Source: CAYQVW01 sp964421245
GTDB taxonomy: Bacteria; Margulisbacteria; WOR-1; XYC2-FULL-46-14
Direction: 5' to 3'
NCBI GenBank assembly: GCA_964421245.1
Contig: CAYQVW010000023.1
Location: 1-19,116, forward strand
DNA: 19,116 bases
Below the pieces are notes generated by a model. The model was not told the origin of the DNA. It ran no database searches and was given only the letters and a program-made list of their open reading frames with translations. A program made the position numbers and the translations under genes. Position 1 is the stretch's first letter; every line of letters starts with the position of its first letter. Of this stretch, positions 1 to 6,505 are shown piece by piece.

Positions 1-54
1 GCCCGAGTTTTTGTTGCTGCTACGCTAAATTATCTTACTTTCAATTGCTCTGTT

Positions 55-63
55 TGCTATAAT
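55..63 (+). promoter_or_regulatory. Extended -10 promoter of the GGQ-domain gene (leaderless)
   Basis: The sequence TGCTATAAT is a perfect -10 hexamer with the TG extension. It is followed by exactly six bases (agactc) and then the ATG at 70. A start about seven bases after the -10 would fall on the A of ATG, so the mRNA should have no 5' leader. There is no Shine-Dalgarno site. The same arrangement precedes four other genes in this window. Confidence 0.75.
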
Positions 64-69
64 AGACTC

Positions 70-456
70 ATGATAAAAAAAAGTCTCGACGATCGAATGT
101 TAAAAATTGGACTTTACGAATCGGATGTAATTGAAAAATTCGTCCACTCAAGCGGCAAGGGCGGACAAAATGTTAACAAAGTCGCAACAGCAGTTTACTT
201 GAAACATCTTCCAACCGGCGTCGTAATCAAAGCCCAAAAAGAACGCTCACAATCACTAAATCGTTTTCTAGCCTGGAGAGGACTAGTTGAAAAACTAGAA
301 GAGAGAATATTAAAAAAGAAGAGCGAAAAACGAAGAAAAATTGAAAAAATCAGAAGACAAAAAAGAAAACGATCAAAACGATCAAAAGAGAAAATGCTTC
401 GGGCTAAGAAGATACGAAGTGAAAAGAAAAAACTTAGAAAGCCCCCTACTTTTTAA
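70..456 (+). CDS. GGQ-domain release-factor-like ribosome rescue protein
   Basis: This 128-residue protein keeps only the catalytic domain of class I release factors. The SGKGGQNVNK motif has GGQ at residues 31-33, the tripeptide that triggers hydrolysis of peptidyl-tRNA. The stop-codon recognition domains are absent, and residues 80-125 are almost all Lys and Arg. This layout matches ArfB/YaeJ and mitochondrial MTRFR (C12orf65)-type proteins, which release nascent chains from stalled ribosomes in the cytoplasm; the basic tail is known in that group to bind the ribosome. The family is clear, but which rescue branch it belongs to is an inference. The gene stands alone behind its own leaderless promoter, and its last 11 bases overlap the end of the convergent membrane-protein gene. 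Gene symbol left empty because arfB and prfH cannot be told apart here. Confidence 0.88.
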   Translation: MIKKSLDDRMLKIGLYESDVIEKFVHSSGKGGQNVNKVATAVYLKHLPTGVVIKAQKERSQSLNRFLAWRGLVEKLEERILKKKSEKRRKIEKIRRQKRKRSKRSKEKMLRAKKIRSEKKKLRKPPTF

Positions 457-757
457 CCAACCGCCAGCCATTAAACATAAAAAGTGCCCCAATCAATAAG
501 AGAGGAAGAGGGACTATCAGATAACCTGTTAGATTTACTCTTCCCCATCCAATTAAAAGATAGAACAATCCTAAAAACAAGAACATCGAACCACCTAGAA
601 AATCTTTTTTCCAAGCAACAATGGTAATAATTAAAAGAACAGTCCAAAAAATCCATTCAAATAGAGATGGAATTGAAAAACCGTGGGATAAATATATAAA
701 AAGAGCCCATAAAACCAATATTAAAGCAGAAAGCACTCTTGCTAACCAATGTCTCAT
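446..757 (-). CDS. Small integral membrane protein, unknown function
   Basis: The protein is 103 residues starting at MRHWLARV and is almost entirely hydrophobic, with about four transmembrane helices separated by short turns (WKKDF, GWGRVN). It ends in a short basic tail (RLVKK). I recognise no catalytic motif. The spacing of helices and the central W-K plus glycine turn resemble small DUF membrane proteins, but I cannot name the family with confidence. The open frame extends 22 codons further upstream, but the ATG at 757 is preferred because it sits six bases after a perfect extended -10 and because the hydrophobic sequence begins there. The 3' end overlaps the convergent GGQ gene by 11 bases. 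Confidence 0.7.
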   Translation of the reverse strand: MRHWLARVLSALILVLWALFIYLSHGFSIPSLFEWIFWTVLLIITIVAWKKDFLGGSMFLFLGLFYLLIGWGRVNLTGYLIVPLPLLLIGALFMFNGWRLVKK

Positions 758-768
758 GGTACTATTAT
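739..768 (+). promoter_or_regulatory. Possible plus-strand promoter of the PGK-like gene
   Basis: TTGCTA at 739-744 and TATTAT at 763-768 are separated by 18 bases and would give a leader of roughly 65 bases. The -10 overlaps the divergent TATAAT of the membrane-protein gene, so the two would compete for polymerase. This is a weak match, and it is listed because some promoter must lie in this 82-base gap. Confidence 0.3.
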
Positions 769-772
769 AACA
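764..772 (-). promoter_or_regulatory. Extended -10 promoter of the small membrane protein (leaderless)
   Basis: Read on the minus strand this is TGTTATAAT, then six bases (agtacc), then the ATG at 757. The predicted transcription start is the A of ATG. The same nine bases precede coaE and purL. Confidence 0.75.
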
Positions 773-825
773 AAATAATGTGAAATTAATTGAAATTAAA
801 GGCGAAGAAAAGGCAGTAAACAAAT

Positions 826-831
826 AGGAGG
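826..831 (+). promoter_or_regulatory. Shine-Dalgarno site of the PGK-like gene
   Basis: AGGAGG lies eight bases before the ATG at 840. It fixes this start and contrasts with the leaderless starts elsewhere, showing that this organism uses both initiation modes. Confidence 0.85.
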
Positions 832-839
832 AAAATATT

Positions 840-2210
840 ATGGCTACTTTTCAACTAACTCGAGCTCATTTACCGATTCTTAGACAAGCAAGAATTGACA
901 AAAGGTTTGATCCTTCAGATTTAGAAGGGAAGAAAGTCGGTCTTAAAGTTGATCACAATGTAAGTTTTAGCCCTGACGGTAGTATCGCAAATCCAGGGAA
1001 AGCTGATGTCTCACAAAAAACCGAAAATCATCTTTTAGACGCAGGAGCAAACCCCATCTGGGCAACCCATCTGGGACGACCAAAAGGTGAATTCGATGAA
1101 AGGTTTTCTACTGCCCCAGTACAGCAATATATTGCAGGTAAATATACTCAACATGGAATTCTATTTGCTGGAAATGCAGTTCCTGCAGTAGAAGGAAGAC
1201 TACTTACTACAGAAGAATACATTAGTACAGGGGTTAGGGAAATGGCTCAAGGATTGGGAATTGAGTCAGGCAATAGAGGATTATACCTGAGAAACGTAAG
1301 ACACGCTGCAGGCGAAAAATTGGCTCCAGACACACCTGGCCATAAAGCATTAGCTGATGCTCATTTGAGTTTAACTGATGGCATAGTCGTTTTTGAAGCA
1401 GCCGCAGTTTGGGATAAATGGCACGCTTCTATCACTGGAACATTAATCAAGGCAGGGCCTAATAACATTGCCTTGGGATTTGACACCTATAATCAAGCTA
1501 AAAGTCTAATAAATGAATTTCTATTTGATGTTCCAAGACCGTACGTCTTACATATTTCCGGAACAAAACCTGAAAAGTTAGAGGCCATATTATATCTTTT
1601 GGATAATTTATTAGTAGATAAAATTCTGGTCTCTGGAAACATAGCCAATGCCTTGTTAGAAGCACAAGGAATATCGGTTGGTTTAGCAGAAGGAAGATAC
1701 AAAAAAAATCAAGATGTTGTCAGACAAATCATTCAACATGCTCGTTTCAAGGAGGTGGTTGAACTTCCCTCCGACGTTGTAATAGCAAGCCCTGATGTCA
1801 TAATAGAAAACCCAGATAAATCAAATACCGATGAAGTCCGCTTAAGCACCAGCAGCGGAATTCCAGCTGGTTTCCAAGCTTATGATATTGGACAAGACAC
1901 AGGATCTTCATTTGCCCAAATATTAAGAGGCGCAAACACAGCTGTCAACGCCGGAACAGCTGGAATGGTTGATTTCAAACCTAATGCAAAACTTTTTGCA
2001 GCGGGATCAACGGCCGTATTTAATGGGCTTCACCAAGCTACAAAACCAATAATTTTAGGTGGAGATGGTGGGATTGCAGCAAGACTTTTATTGTCTACTG
2101 AGGATGCAGCCAAAATCGATATCAGAGCTGTAGGGGGTTCTTTTCTTAGGGCAATGGCATGGAGAACTTTCCCAGTAGCAGAGGTATTTTTAGGGCAAGC
2201 GGGAATATAG
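840..2210 (+). CDS. Divergent phosphoglycerate kinase-like protein
   Basis: The 456-residue protein follows the phosphoglycerate kinase fold from end to end, but its motifs are altered. Recognisable are VDHN at 37-40 (canonical VDFN), HLGRPKG at 77-83, LYLRNVRHAAGEK at 148-160 (LLENLRF..GEE), DIGQDT at 349-354 and GGDGG at 407-411. Several key signatures are changed. The NDAF segment reads FEAA at 185-188, WNGPMG reads NAGTAGM at 370-376, and the C-terminal STGGGAS reads AVGGSFL. The arginine after the first loop that binds phosphoglycerate seems replaced by lysine, and the GGAKxxxK pair is compressed to GTKPEK. PGK makes ATP and 3-phosphoglycerate from 1,3-bisphosphoglycerate in glycolysis. 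Whether this copy keeps that activity is doubtful; it may be a pseudoenzyme or use another substrate. It ends eight bases from the convergent dapB end, with no terminator visible. Confidence 0.8.
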   Translation: MATFQLTRAHLPILRQARIDKRFDPSDLEGKKVGLKVDHNVSFSPDGSIANPGKADVSQKTENHLLDAGANPIWATHLGRPKGEFDERFSTAPVQQYIAGKYTQHGILFAGNAVPAVEGRLLTTEEYISTGVREMAQGLGIESGNRGLYLRNVRHAAGEKLAPDTPGHKALADAHLSLTDGIVVFEAAAVWDKWHASITGTLIKAGPNNIALGFDTYNQAKSLINEFLFDVPRPYVLHISGTKPEKLEAILYLLDNLLVDKILVSGNIANALLEAQGISVGLAEGRYKKNQDVVRQIIQHARFKEVVELPSDVVIASPDVIIENPDKSNTDEVRLSTSSGIPAGFQAYDIGQDTGSSFAQILRGANTAVNAGTAGMVDFKPNAKLFAAGSTAVFNGLHQATKPIILGGDGGIAARLLLSTEDAAKIDIRAVGGSFLRAMAWRTFPVAEVFLGQAGI

Positions 2211-2218
2211 CAAAACCC

Positions 2219-2881
2219 TTATAGTATCTTCTCTAATCCGTAAACTAATCCTTTAAGAGATTGGACTTTTTTGATCGCCAAGACAACTCCCGGCATAAAT
2301 GATTCACGAGTAATTGAATCATGACGAATAGTCAAAGTCTGCCCCACTCCACCAAAAATAACTTCTTGATGAGCAACCAGTCCTGGAAGACGAACAGAGT
2401 GGATCGGAACATCTTTCCCCATAAGATGGGCAGTCTTAATAGCTGTTCCAGATGGCTTATCTAGTTTCTTATCATGATGTAGTTCAATAATCTCAGCCTT
2501 TGGCATATATTTTACAGCCGCTTTTGCAAACTTCATCATTAATACCGCACCAATTGCAAAATTAGGAGCAACTAAACAATTTACATTATTCTTGGCACAT
2601 AAAGATCCAAGATCTTTTAAGTCCGCTTGTGTTAATCCGGTTGTTCCAACAACAGCATGCGCTCCTGCAGTAATAATCTGCTTAACATTGCTTAATGCAA
2701 CCTTCGGAATTGTGAAATCAACTACAACTTCGGCCTTGGTATTAATTATAGTCTCCGAGAGATCATCCCCTAAATCAGTCTCTGCAACTAACTCAAGATC
2801 TGGGTCCGCCGATACAGCTTTTACCGTCTCAGCACCCATTCTCCCTTTCGCTCCATTAACTATCACCCTTATTTTAGCCAT
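2219..2881 (-). CDS. dapB: 4-hydroxy-tetrahydrodipicolinate reductase
   Basis: DapB catalyses the NAD(P)H-dependent reduction that yields tetrahydrodipicolinate, a step to lysine and meso-diaminopimelate for peptidoglycan. The 220-residue protein starts with a Rossmann nucleotide loop (NGAKGRMG at 9-16). It then has VDFT at 54-57, VGTTGL at 78-83, APNFAIG at 105-111, and the substrate and catalytic signature ELHHDKKLDKPSGTA at 133-147, with the paired histidines and the PSGTA loop. The length is at the short end for the family (220 against about 240-270), and all motifs are present. It is the last gene of the minus-strand cluster; the ATG lies two bases after the dut stop, so it is expected to be translated from the dut message. 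The TATAAT just upstream is made of the dut stop codon and is not taken as a promoter. Confidence 0.95.
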   Translation of the reverse strand: MAKIRVIVNGAKGRMGAETVKAVSADPDLELVAETDLGDDLSETIINTKAEVVVDFTIPKVALSNVKQIITAGAHAVVGTTGLTQADLKDLGSLCAKNNVNCLVAPNFAIGAVLMMKFAKAAVKYMPKAEIIELHHDKKLDKPSGTAIKTAHLMGKDVPIHSVRLPGLVAHQEVIFGGVGQTLTIRHDSITRESFMPGVVLAIKKVQSLKGLVYGLEKIL

Positions 2882-2883
2882 AA

Positions 2884-3327
2884 TTATACCCCCGTATGAC
2901 CGAATCCGCCTTTTGCGCGGGAGGTCTCTTCTAATTCTTCAACTTCAACCAAAACCGGTTGTTCTATTTTATTAATTACCATTTGAGCAATGCGATCGCC
3001 TCGCTTAATATTAATCTCATCATTTCCATGATTAATTAAAATAACACCAATTTCTCCCCGATAATCCGCATCGATTGTTCCCGGAGTATTAACTAGGGAA
3101 ATCCCTTTTTTCAAAGCCAATCCAGAACGAGGACGAATCTGTGCTTCATATCCATCTGGAAGAGCAATTGCCAAGCCGGTTGGGATCAATTTTCTCTCTC
3201 CAGGAACAAGAATAATTTCTTTTTCGAGGGCTGCATAAAGATCCATTCCGGCAGCATGCGAACTCATATATTGCGGCAGTGGTAGATCCTCATTGTGCGG
3301 TAGCCTTTTTATATATACCCTAAGCAT
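2884..3327 (-). CDS. dut: dUTP diphosphatase (dUTPase)
   Basis: Dut hydrolyses dUTP to dUMP, which keeps uracil out of DNA and feeds thymidylate synthesis. The 147-residue chain is typical of the homotrimeric family and shows all five motifs in order. These are AGMDLYA at 26-32, PRSGLA at 66-71, GTIDADYRGEIGV at 83-95 with the catalytic aspartate in GTID, RGDRIAQMV at 109-117, and the C-terminal phosphate-clamping arm RAKGGFGHTG at 137-146. The usual serine of the last motif (GGFGST) is replaced by histidine. The gene follows the M16 peptidase after 50 bases that hold a candidate promoter and a CTGTGT repeat block. An AGAGG about nine bases before the ATG could serve as ribosome-binding site. 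Confidence 0.95.
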   Translation of the reverse strand: MLRVYIKRLPHNEDLPLPQYMSSHAAGMDLYAALEKEIILVPGERKLIPTGLAIALPDGYEAQIRPRSGLALKKGISLVNTPGTIDADYRGEIGVILINHGNDEINIKRGDRIAQMVINKIEQPVLVEVEELEETSRAKGGFGHTGV

Positions 3328-3367
3328 TTCTGTGTTCCTCTGTGTTTTAATCTGTGTCTTTCCGTGT
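3328..3367. repeat. Degenerate CTGTGT tandem repeat in the dut leader
   Basis: Four imperfect units of about 10-12 bases follow each other on the plus strand: TCTGTGTTCC, TCTGTGTTTTAA, TCTGTGTCTT and TCCGTGTATA. They fill the space between the M16 stop and the dut start. On the dut mRNA they read as repeated ACACAGA. Confidence 0.65.
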
Positions 3368-3371
3368 ATAT

Positions 3372-3380
3372 ATTATATCA
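3372..3380 (-). promoter_or_regulatory. Candidate internal promoter for dut-dapB
   Basis: TGATATAAT on the minus strand matches the extended -10 used by rpe. Its TGA is the stop codon of the M16 gene. Transcription would start near 3365 and give a leader of about 38 bases made of the CTGTGT repeat, so unlike the other promoters here it is not leaderless. Confidence 0.45.
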
Positions 3381-4643
3381 CAGGTCTAATTCTAAATGAG
3401 GAAGACGTGCAAGGTCTCCGATAACAGCTAAAGATAAGTTCTTTTTAGTAAAATATTTTTCAGCTATGCGAATAATATCGCTTCTTGTAACTCGATCTAC
3501 TTTCTTAAAAATCTCATCAATTGTGACTACTTTACCGTAAAAATGTTCGGATCGGGCAACAAAACTCATTCTTGACGAGGTAGCTTCAAGGCCAAGAACC
3601 AAGGTTCCTTTTAGATGCTCTTTTGAGCGCTTTAGCTCTTCCTCTGTTATGCCAACCTTCTTAATACTAGACAATTCAATTAGAATAAGATCAATTACCT
3701 TTCTAAGATTCTCTTTACCCATCCCTGCGTAAACATAATACATCCCAAAATCACGAAATGGGGTAATTGATGAATAAATTGAATAAACCAAGCCTCTCTT
3801 TTCTCTAACTTCCTGAAACAATCGGGAGCTCATTGAACCACCGAGAATATTATCTAATATAGTAAAGGCATAACGGTCTGGATCGAGCTGAGAAACAGCT
3901 CCTCCCCCTAAACACAAGTGGACCTGTTCAACCTTTTTATGTTTTAGCTTTGCTACTGCCTCCATCTTTGGATGAATATGTTTTTTACTATGTCTTCTAC
4001 CTTTTAGCCTAGAAAACTGGCTCTTAATTAAGTTAACCACAGCCTCATGACGAACATTGCCCGCAACAGAAATAATCAAGTTATCCGGAACATAGTGTTT
4101 CTTTTTGTAGGCCAACAAACTTTCTCGAGTTAGGGATTTTACTGTTTTTATTGTTCCAAGCGTTGGCCAAGCAGCCGGATGACCGGCCAAAACAATCTCG
4201 GCAAAGAAGTCATGAATTAATTCGTCCGGAGTGTCCTCATACATACTAATTTCTTCAAGAACAACTCCCCGCTCCATTTTAATATCCTTTGGATCAAAAC
4301 TAGAATTTAGAAATATATCAGCTAAAACGTCAAGTGCCACGTTAAGGTGTCGATCGAGCACAACCGCAAAATACATAGTCATATCTTTGCCAGTAAAAGC
4401 ATTAATCCGTCCACCAATCTCATCAAGTTCTTTCGCAATTTGAAAAGCAGAGCGTTTTTTTGTTCCCTTAAATGTCATGTGCTCTATAAAATGAGAAATA
4501 CCAAGATTGCCTTCGTCTTCGGAGGAAGAACCAGTACCAACCATAATTCCAACTGCAGCAGATCGAACCTTGGGAATATATTCGGTTAAAATCGTTATTC
4601 CATTTTCTAAAGTTGTCTTTTTAACACTAGGTATTGCAATCAT
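3378..4643 (-). CDS. M16 family zinc peptidase (processing peptidase-like)
   Basis: This 421-residue protein is a single-chain M16B peptidase. The inverted zinc motif HFIEH is at 51-55 (His51, Glu54, His55), with the third ligand Glu131 in VVLEEISMYEDTPDE, 76 residues on as expected. The second, inactive half carries the usual LGGGMSSRLFQEVREKRGL-like segment (here NILGGSMSSRLFQEVREKRG) and YSIYSS. No signal peptide is visible, so it probably acts in the cytoplasm, as the YmxG/PqqL-like group does; substrates are unknown. Such genes often sit near dut in low-GC bacteria, as here. Its ATG overlaps the nadD stop (ATGA), indicating translational coupling. Confidence 0.93.
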   Translation of the reverse strand: MIAIPSVKKTTLENGITILTEYIPKVRSAAVGIMVGTGSSSEDEGNLGISHFIEHMTFKGTKKRSAFQIAKELDEIGGRINAFTGKDMTMYFAVVLDRHLNVALDVLADIFLNSSFDPKDIKMERGVVLEEISMYEDTPDELIHDFFAEIVLAGHPAAWPTLGTIKTVKSLTRESLLAYKKKHYVPDNLIISVAGNVRHEAVVNLIKSQFSRLKGRRHSKKHIHPKMEAVAKLKHKKVEQVHLCLGGGAVSQLDPDRYAFTILDNILGGSMSSRLFQEVREKRGLVYSIYSSITPFRDFGMYYVYAGMGKENLRKVIDLILIELSSIKKVGITEEELKRSKEHLKGTLVLGLEATSSRMSFVARSEHFYGKVVTIDEIFKKVDRVTRSDIIRIAEKYFTKKNLSLAVIGDLARLPHLELDL

Positions 4644-5248
4644 TCTTTAAATAATTCCTCTTTTTTAATATACTGTTTTACTTTTCTAGGAACCATCTTT
4701 GTAATCGACTTGCCTTTTTTGATCCTTTTTCTTATTTCGGTTGCAGATATATCAATATGTACTTCCATCAGATGTATTTTATCAACTTCTCGCTGCAATG
4801 GGGGGAACTTTACTAGTCTTTTAAAAAGACGAAGACTGTTTCCCGGTCTCGTCGCAACAACAAACTCACAAAATTTAAATAATTCTAACGGTTTTTTCCA
4901 ATTTAAAATATCATTTATCGAATCAAGGCCCATGATATAAAACAATTTGGCTTTTTTACCAAATTTTTTATGAAAGGCTTTAAAAGTATCTACGGCATAA
5001 GAATATCCGGGACGATCCATCTCAATTCTTGAAGTAGAAAAATGCTTATGCCCTCTCAACGCCATTTTAATCATTTTAAAACGATGCTCTTTATCTATAA
5101 TCTCAGCTTTAGTTTTATGAGGAGGAAGACCAGAAGGAACAAAAACTACTTTATCTAAAACAAATTGCTCCATTGCTGCATCAGCAATAGCAATGTGGCC
5201 ATTATGGACCGGGTTAAATGTTCCCCCCATTATTCCGATACGTTTCAT
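4640..5248 (-). CDS. nadD: Nicotinate-nucleotide adenylyltransferase
   Basis: NadD joins nicotinate mononucleotide and ATP to deamido-NAD, the central step of NAD biosynthesis. The 202-residue protein has the nucleotidyltransferase signature GGTFNPVHNGH at 8-18, the FVPSGLPPHK loop at 36-45, MGLDS at 106-110 with WKKP following, and the ATP-binding ISATEIR at 167-173. All residues expected for activity are present. The gene begins 12 bases after proA, and the proA-nadD adjacency is common in bacteria. There is no good Shine-Dalgarno site, so coupling to proA translation is likely. Confidence 0.95.
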   Translation of the reverse strand: MKRIGIMGGTFNPVHNGHIAIADAAMEQFVLDKVVFVPSGLPPHKTKAEIIDKEHRFKMIKMALRGHKHFSTSRIEMDRPGYSYAVDTFKAFHKKFGKKAKLFYIMGLDSINDILNWKKPLELFKFCEFVVATRPGNSLRLFKRLVKFPPLQREVDKIHLMEVHIDISATEIRKRIKKGKSITKMVPRKVKQYIKKEELFKE

Positions 5249-5260
5249 AATAGGCTCATT

Positions 5261-6505
5261 CTACCTAACCTGCCCTGTTCCTTCAATAACATATTTATAC
5301 GAGGTTAGTTCAGGTAAACCCATTGGACCTCTGGCATGTAGTTTTTGGGTAGAGATACCAATCTCTGCACCAAAACCAAACTCGGAACCATCTGTAAACC
5401 TGGTCGAAGCATTTACATAAACCGCTGCCGCATCGATTGAATCAGTAAATTTCTTGGCAGCTTTTTTATCTTTTGTAATAATCGTCTCGGAATGCTTAGT
5501 ATGATATCTGCTGATGTGACCAATTGCCTCATCGATTCCAAATACTACTTTAACCGCTATTTTAAGGGCTAAATATTCGGTTCTCCAATCCGCTTCATTG
5601 GCAGCCTCAATGGTTGGATCAATTGCTCTGGCCTTTTCACACCCAGAAATTGCAACCTTAGCATCTTTCAAACGTTTGAATAATGGCGGTATAAATACCG
5701 CCGCTACTTTTTCGTCAATTAAAAGGCTTTCAATTGCATTGCAAACCGATGGGCGAGAAACCTTGGCATTAAAGACAATCTCTTCTGCCATCTTTAAGTC
5801 AGCAGATTTTTCAACATAAGCATGACAATTTCCTTCACCCGTCTCAATAGTCGGTACTTTTGATTTAGAAACAACAGTTTGAATAAGTCCTTTTCCTCCT
5901 CGTGGAATTAAAATATCAAGATAGTCTCTCATCTGCATTAATTCTTCCGCAGATTTGCGATCAGTATCTTCAATTAACTGAATTGACCCTTCCGGAATTC
6001 CAGCAGAATAGGCAGCCTCCGAAATTACTTTAGCCAAAATCTTATTTGACTCAATTGCAGAGGATCCTCCACGTAAAACTGTTGCATTGCCAGCCTTCAT
6101 GCAAAGCGAAGCAGAATCGACTGTTACGTTAGGACGAGCTTCATAAATTATACCTATAACACCCAAAGGAACACGAACTTTCTTGATTTTTAAACCATTT
6201 GGGCGACTAAACTCAGAAATAACCTCAGAAACGGGATCTTTCAGTGACTGAAGAACTTCTAATGACTTAACCATTTCCTTAATCCTATTCTTATCTAAAA
6301 CCAAACGATCCAATAATGAGGGAGAGAGCCCATTCTTCTTACCTGTCTCAAGATCAATCTTATTTGCTTCAATAATCTCTTTTTCATTTTTAAGCAATGC
6401 GGCCGCCATGGCAGACAAAGCTTTATTTTTTATTTCAGACGAAATTAATCCTAATTTTCTCGAAGCGTCCTTAGCTGCCCTACATTTTAATTCTACTTCT
6501 TGCAT
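5261..6505 (-). CDS. proA: Glutamate-5-semialdehyde dehydrogenase (gamma-glutamyl phosphate reductase)
   Basis: ProA reduces gamma-glutamyl phosphate to glutamate semialdehyde in proline synthesis. The 414-residue length is standard. Visible signatures are GVIGIIYEARPNVTVD at 115-130, the cofactor loop RGGSSAIESN at 145-154, ILIPRGGKGLI at 198-208, ETGEGNCHAYV at 221-231, and the active-site segment NAKVSRPSVCNA with the catalytic Cys255. The start at 6505 is supported by an AGGAGG four bases upstream. The first 13 bases overlap the end of coaE. The partner gene proB is not in this window, which suggests it lies elsewhere in the genome. Confidence 0.96.
   Translation of the reverse strand: MQEVELKCRAAKDASRKLGLISSEIKNKALSAMAAALLKNEKEIIEANKIDLETGKKNGLSPSLLDRLVLDKNRIKEMVKSLEVLQSLKDPVSEVISEFSRPNGLKIKKVRVPLGVIGIIYEARPNVTVDSASLCMKAGNATVLRGGSSAIESNKILAKVISEAAYSAGIPEGSIQLIEDTDRKSAEELMQMRDYLDILIPRGGKGLIQTVVSKSKVPTIETGEGNCHAYVEKSADLKMAEEIVFNAKVSRPSVCNAIESLLIDEKVAAVFIPPLFKRLKDAKVAISGCEKARAIDPTIEAANEADWRTEYLALKIAVKVVFGIDEAIGHISRYHTKHSETIITKDKKAAKKFTDSIDAAAVYVNASTRFTDGSEFGFGAEIGISTQKLHARGPMGLPELTSYKYVIEGTGQVR

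Noticed and set aside
1..54. Possible end of an upstream gene at the left edge
   Set aside because: The minus-strand frames contain stops and I see no protein-like sequence; nothing can be supported there beyond promoter DNA.
2879..2890. TATAAT directly before the dapB ATG
   Set aside because: It is formed by the dut stop codon and the two-base gap, has only one base before ATG and no TG extension; dapB is better explained as cotranscribed with dut.
3328..3367. CTGTGT units as a CRISPR array
   Set aside because: Units are only 10-12 bases, degenerate and without spacers; no cas genes nearby.
4809..4835. 15-bp palindrome GTCTTTTtAAAAGAC inside nadD
   Set aside because: AT-rich, short, and explained by the LFKRL coding sequence; no flanks in common with the other palindromes.
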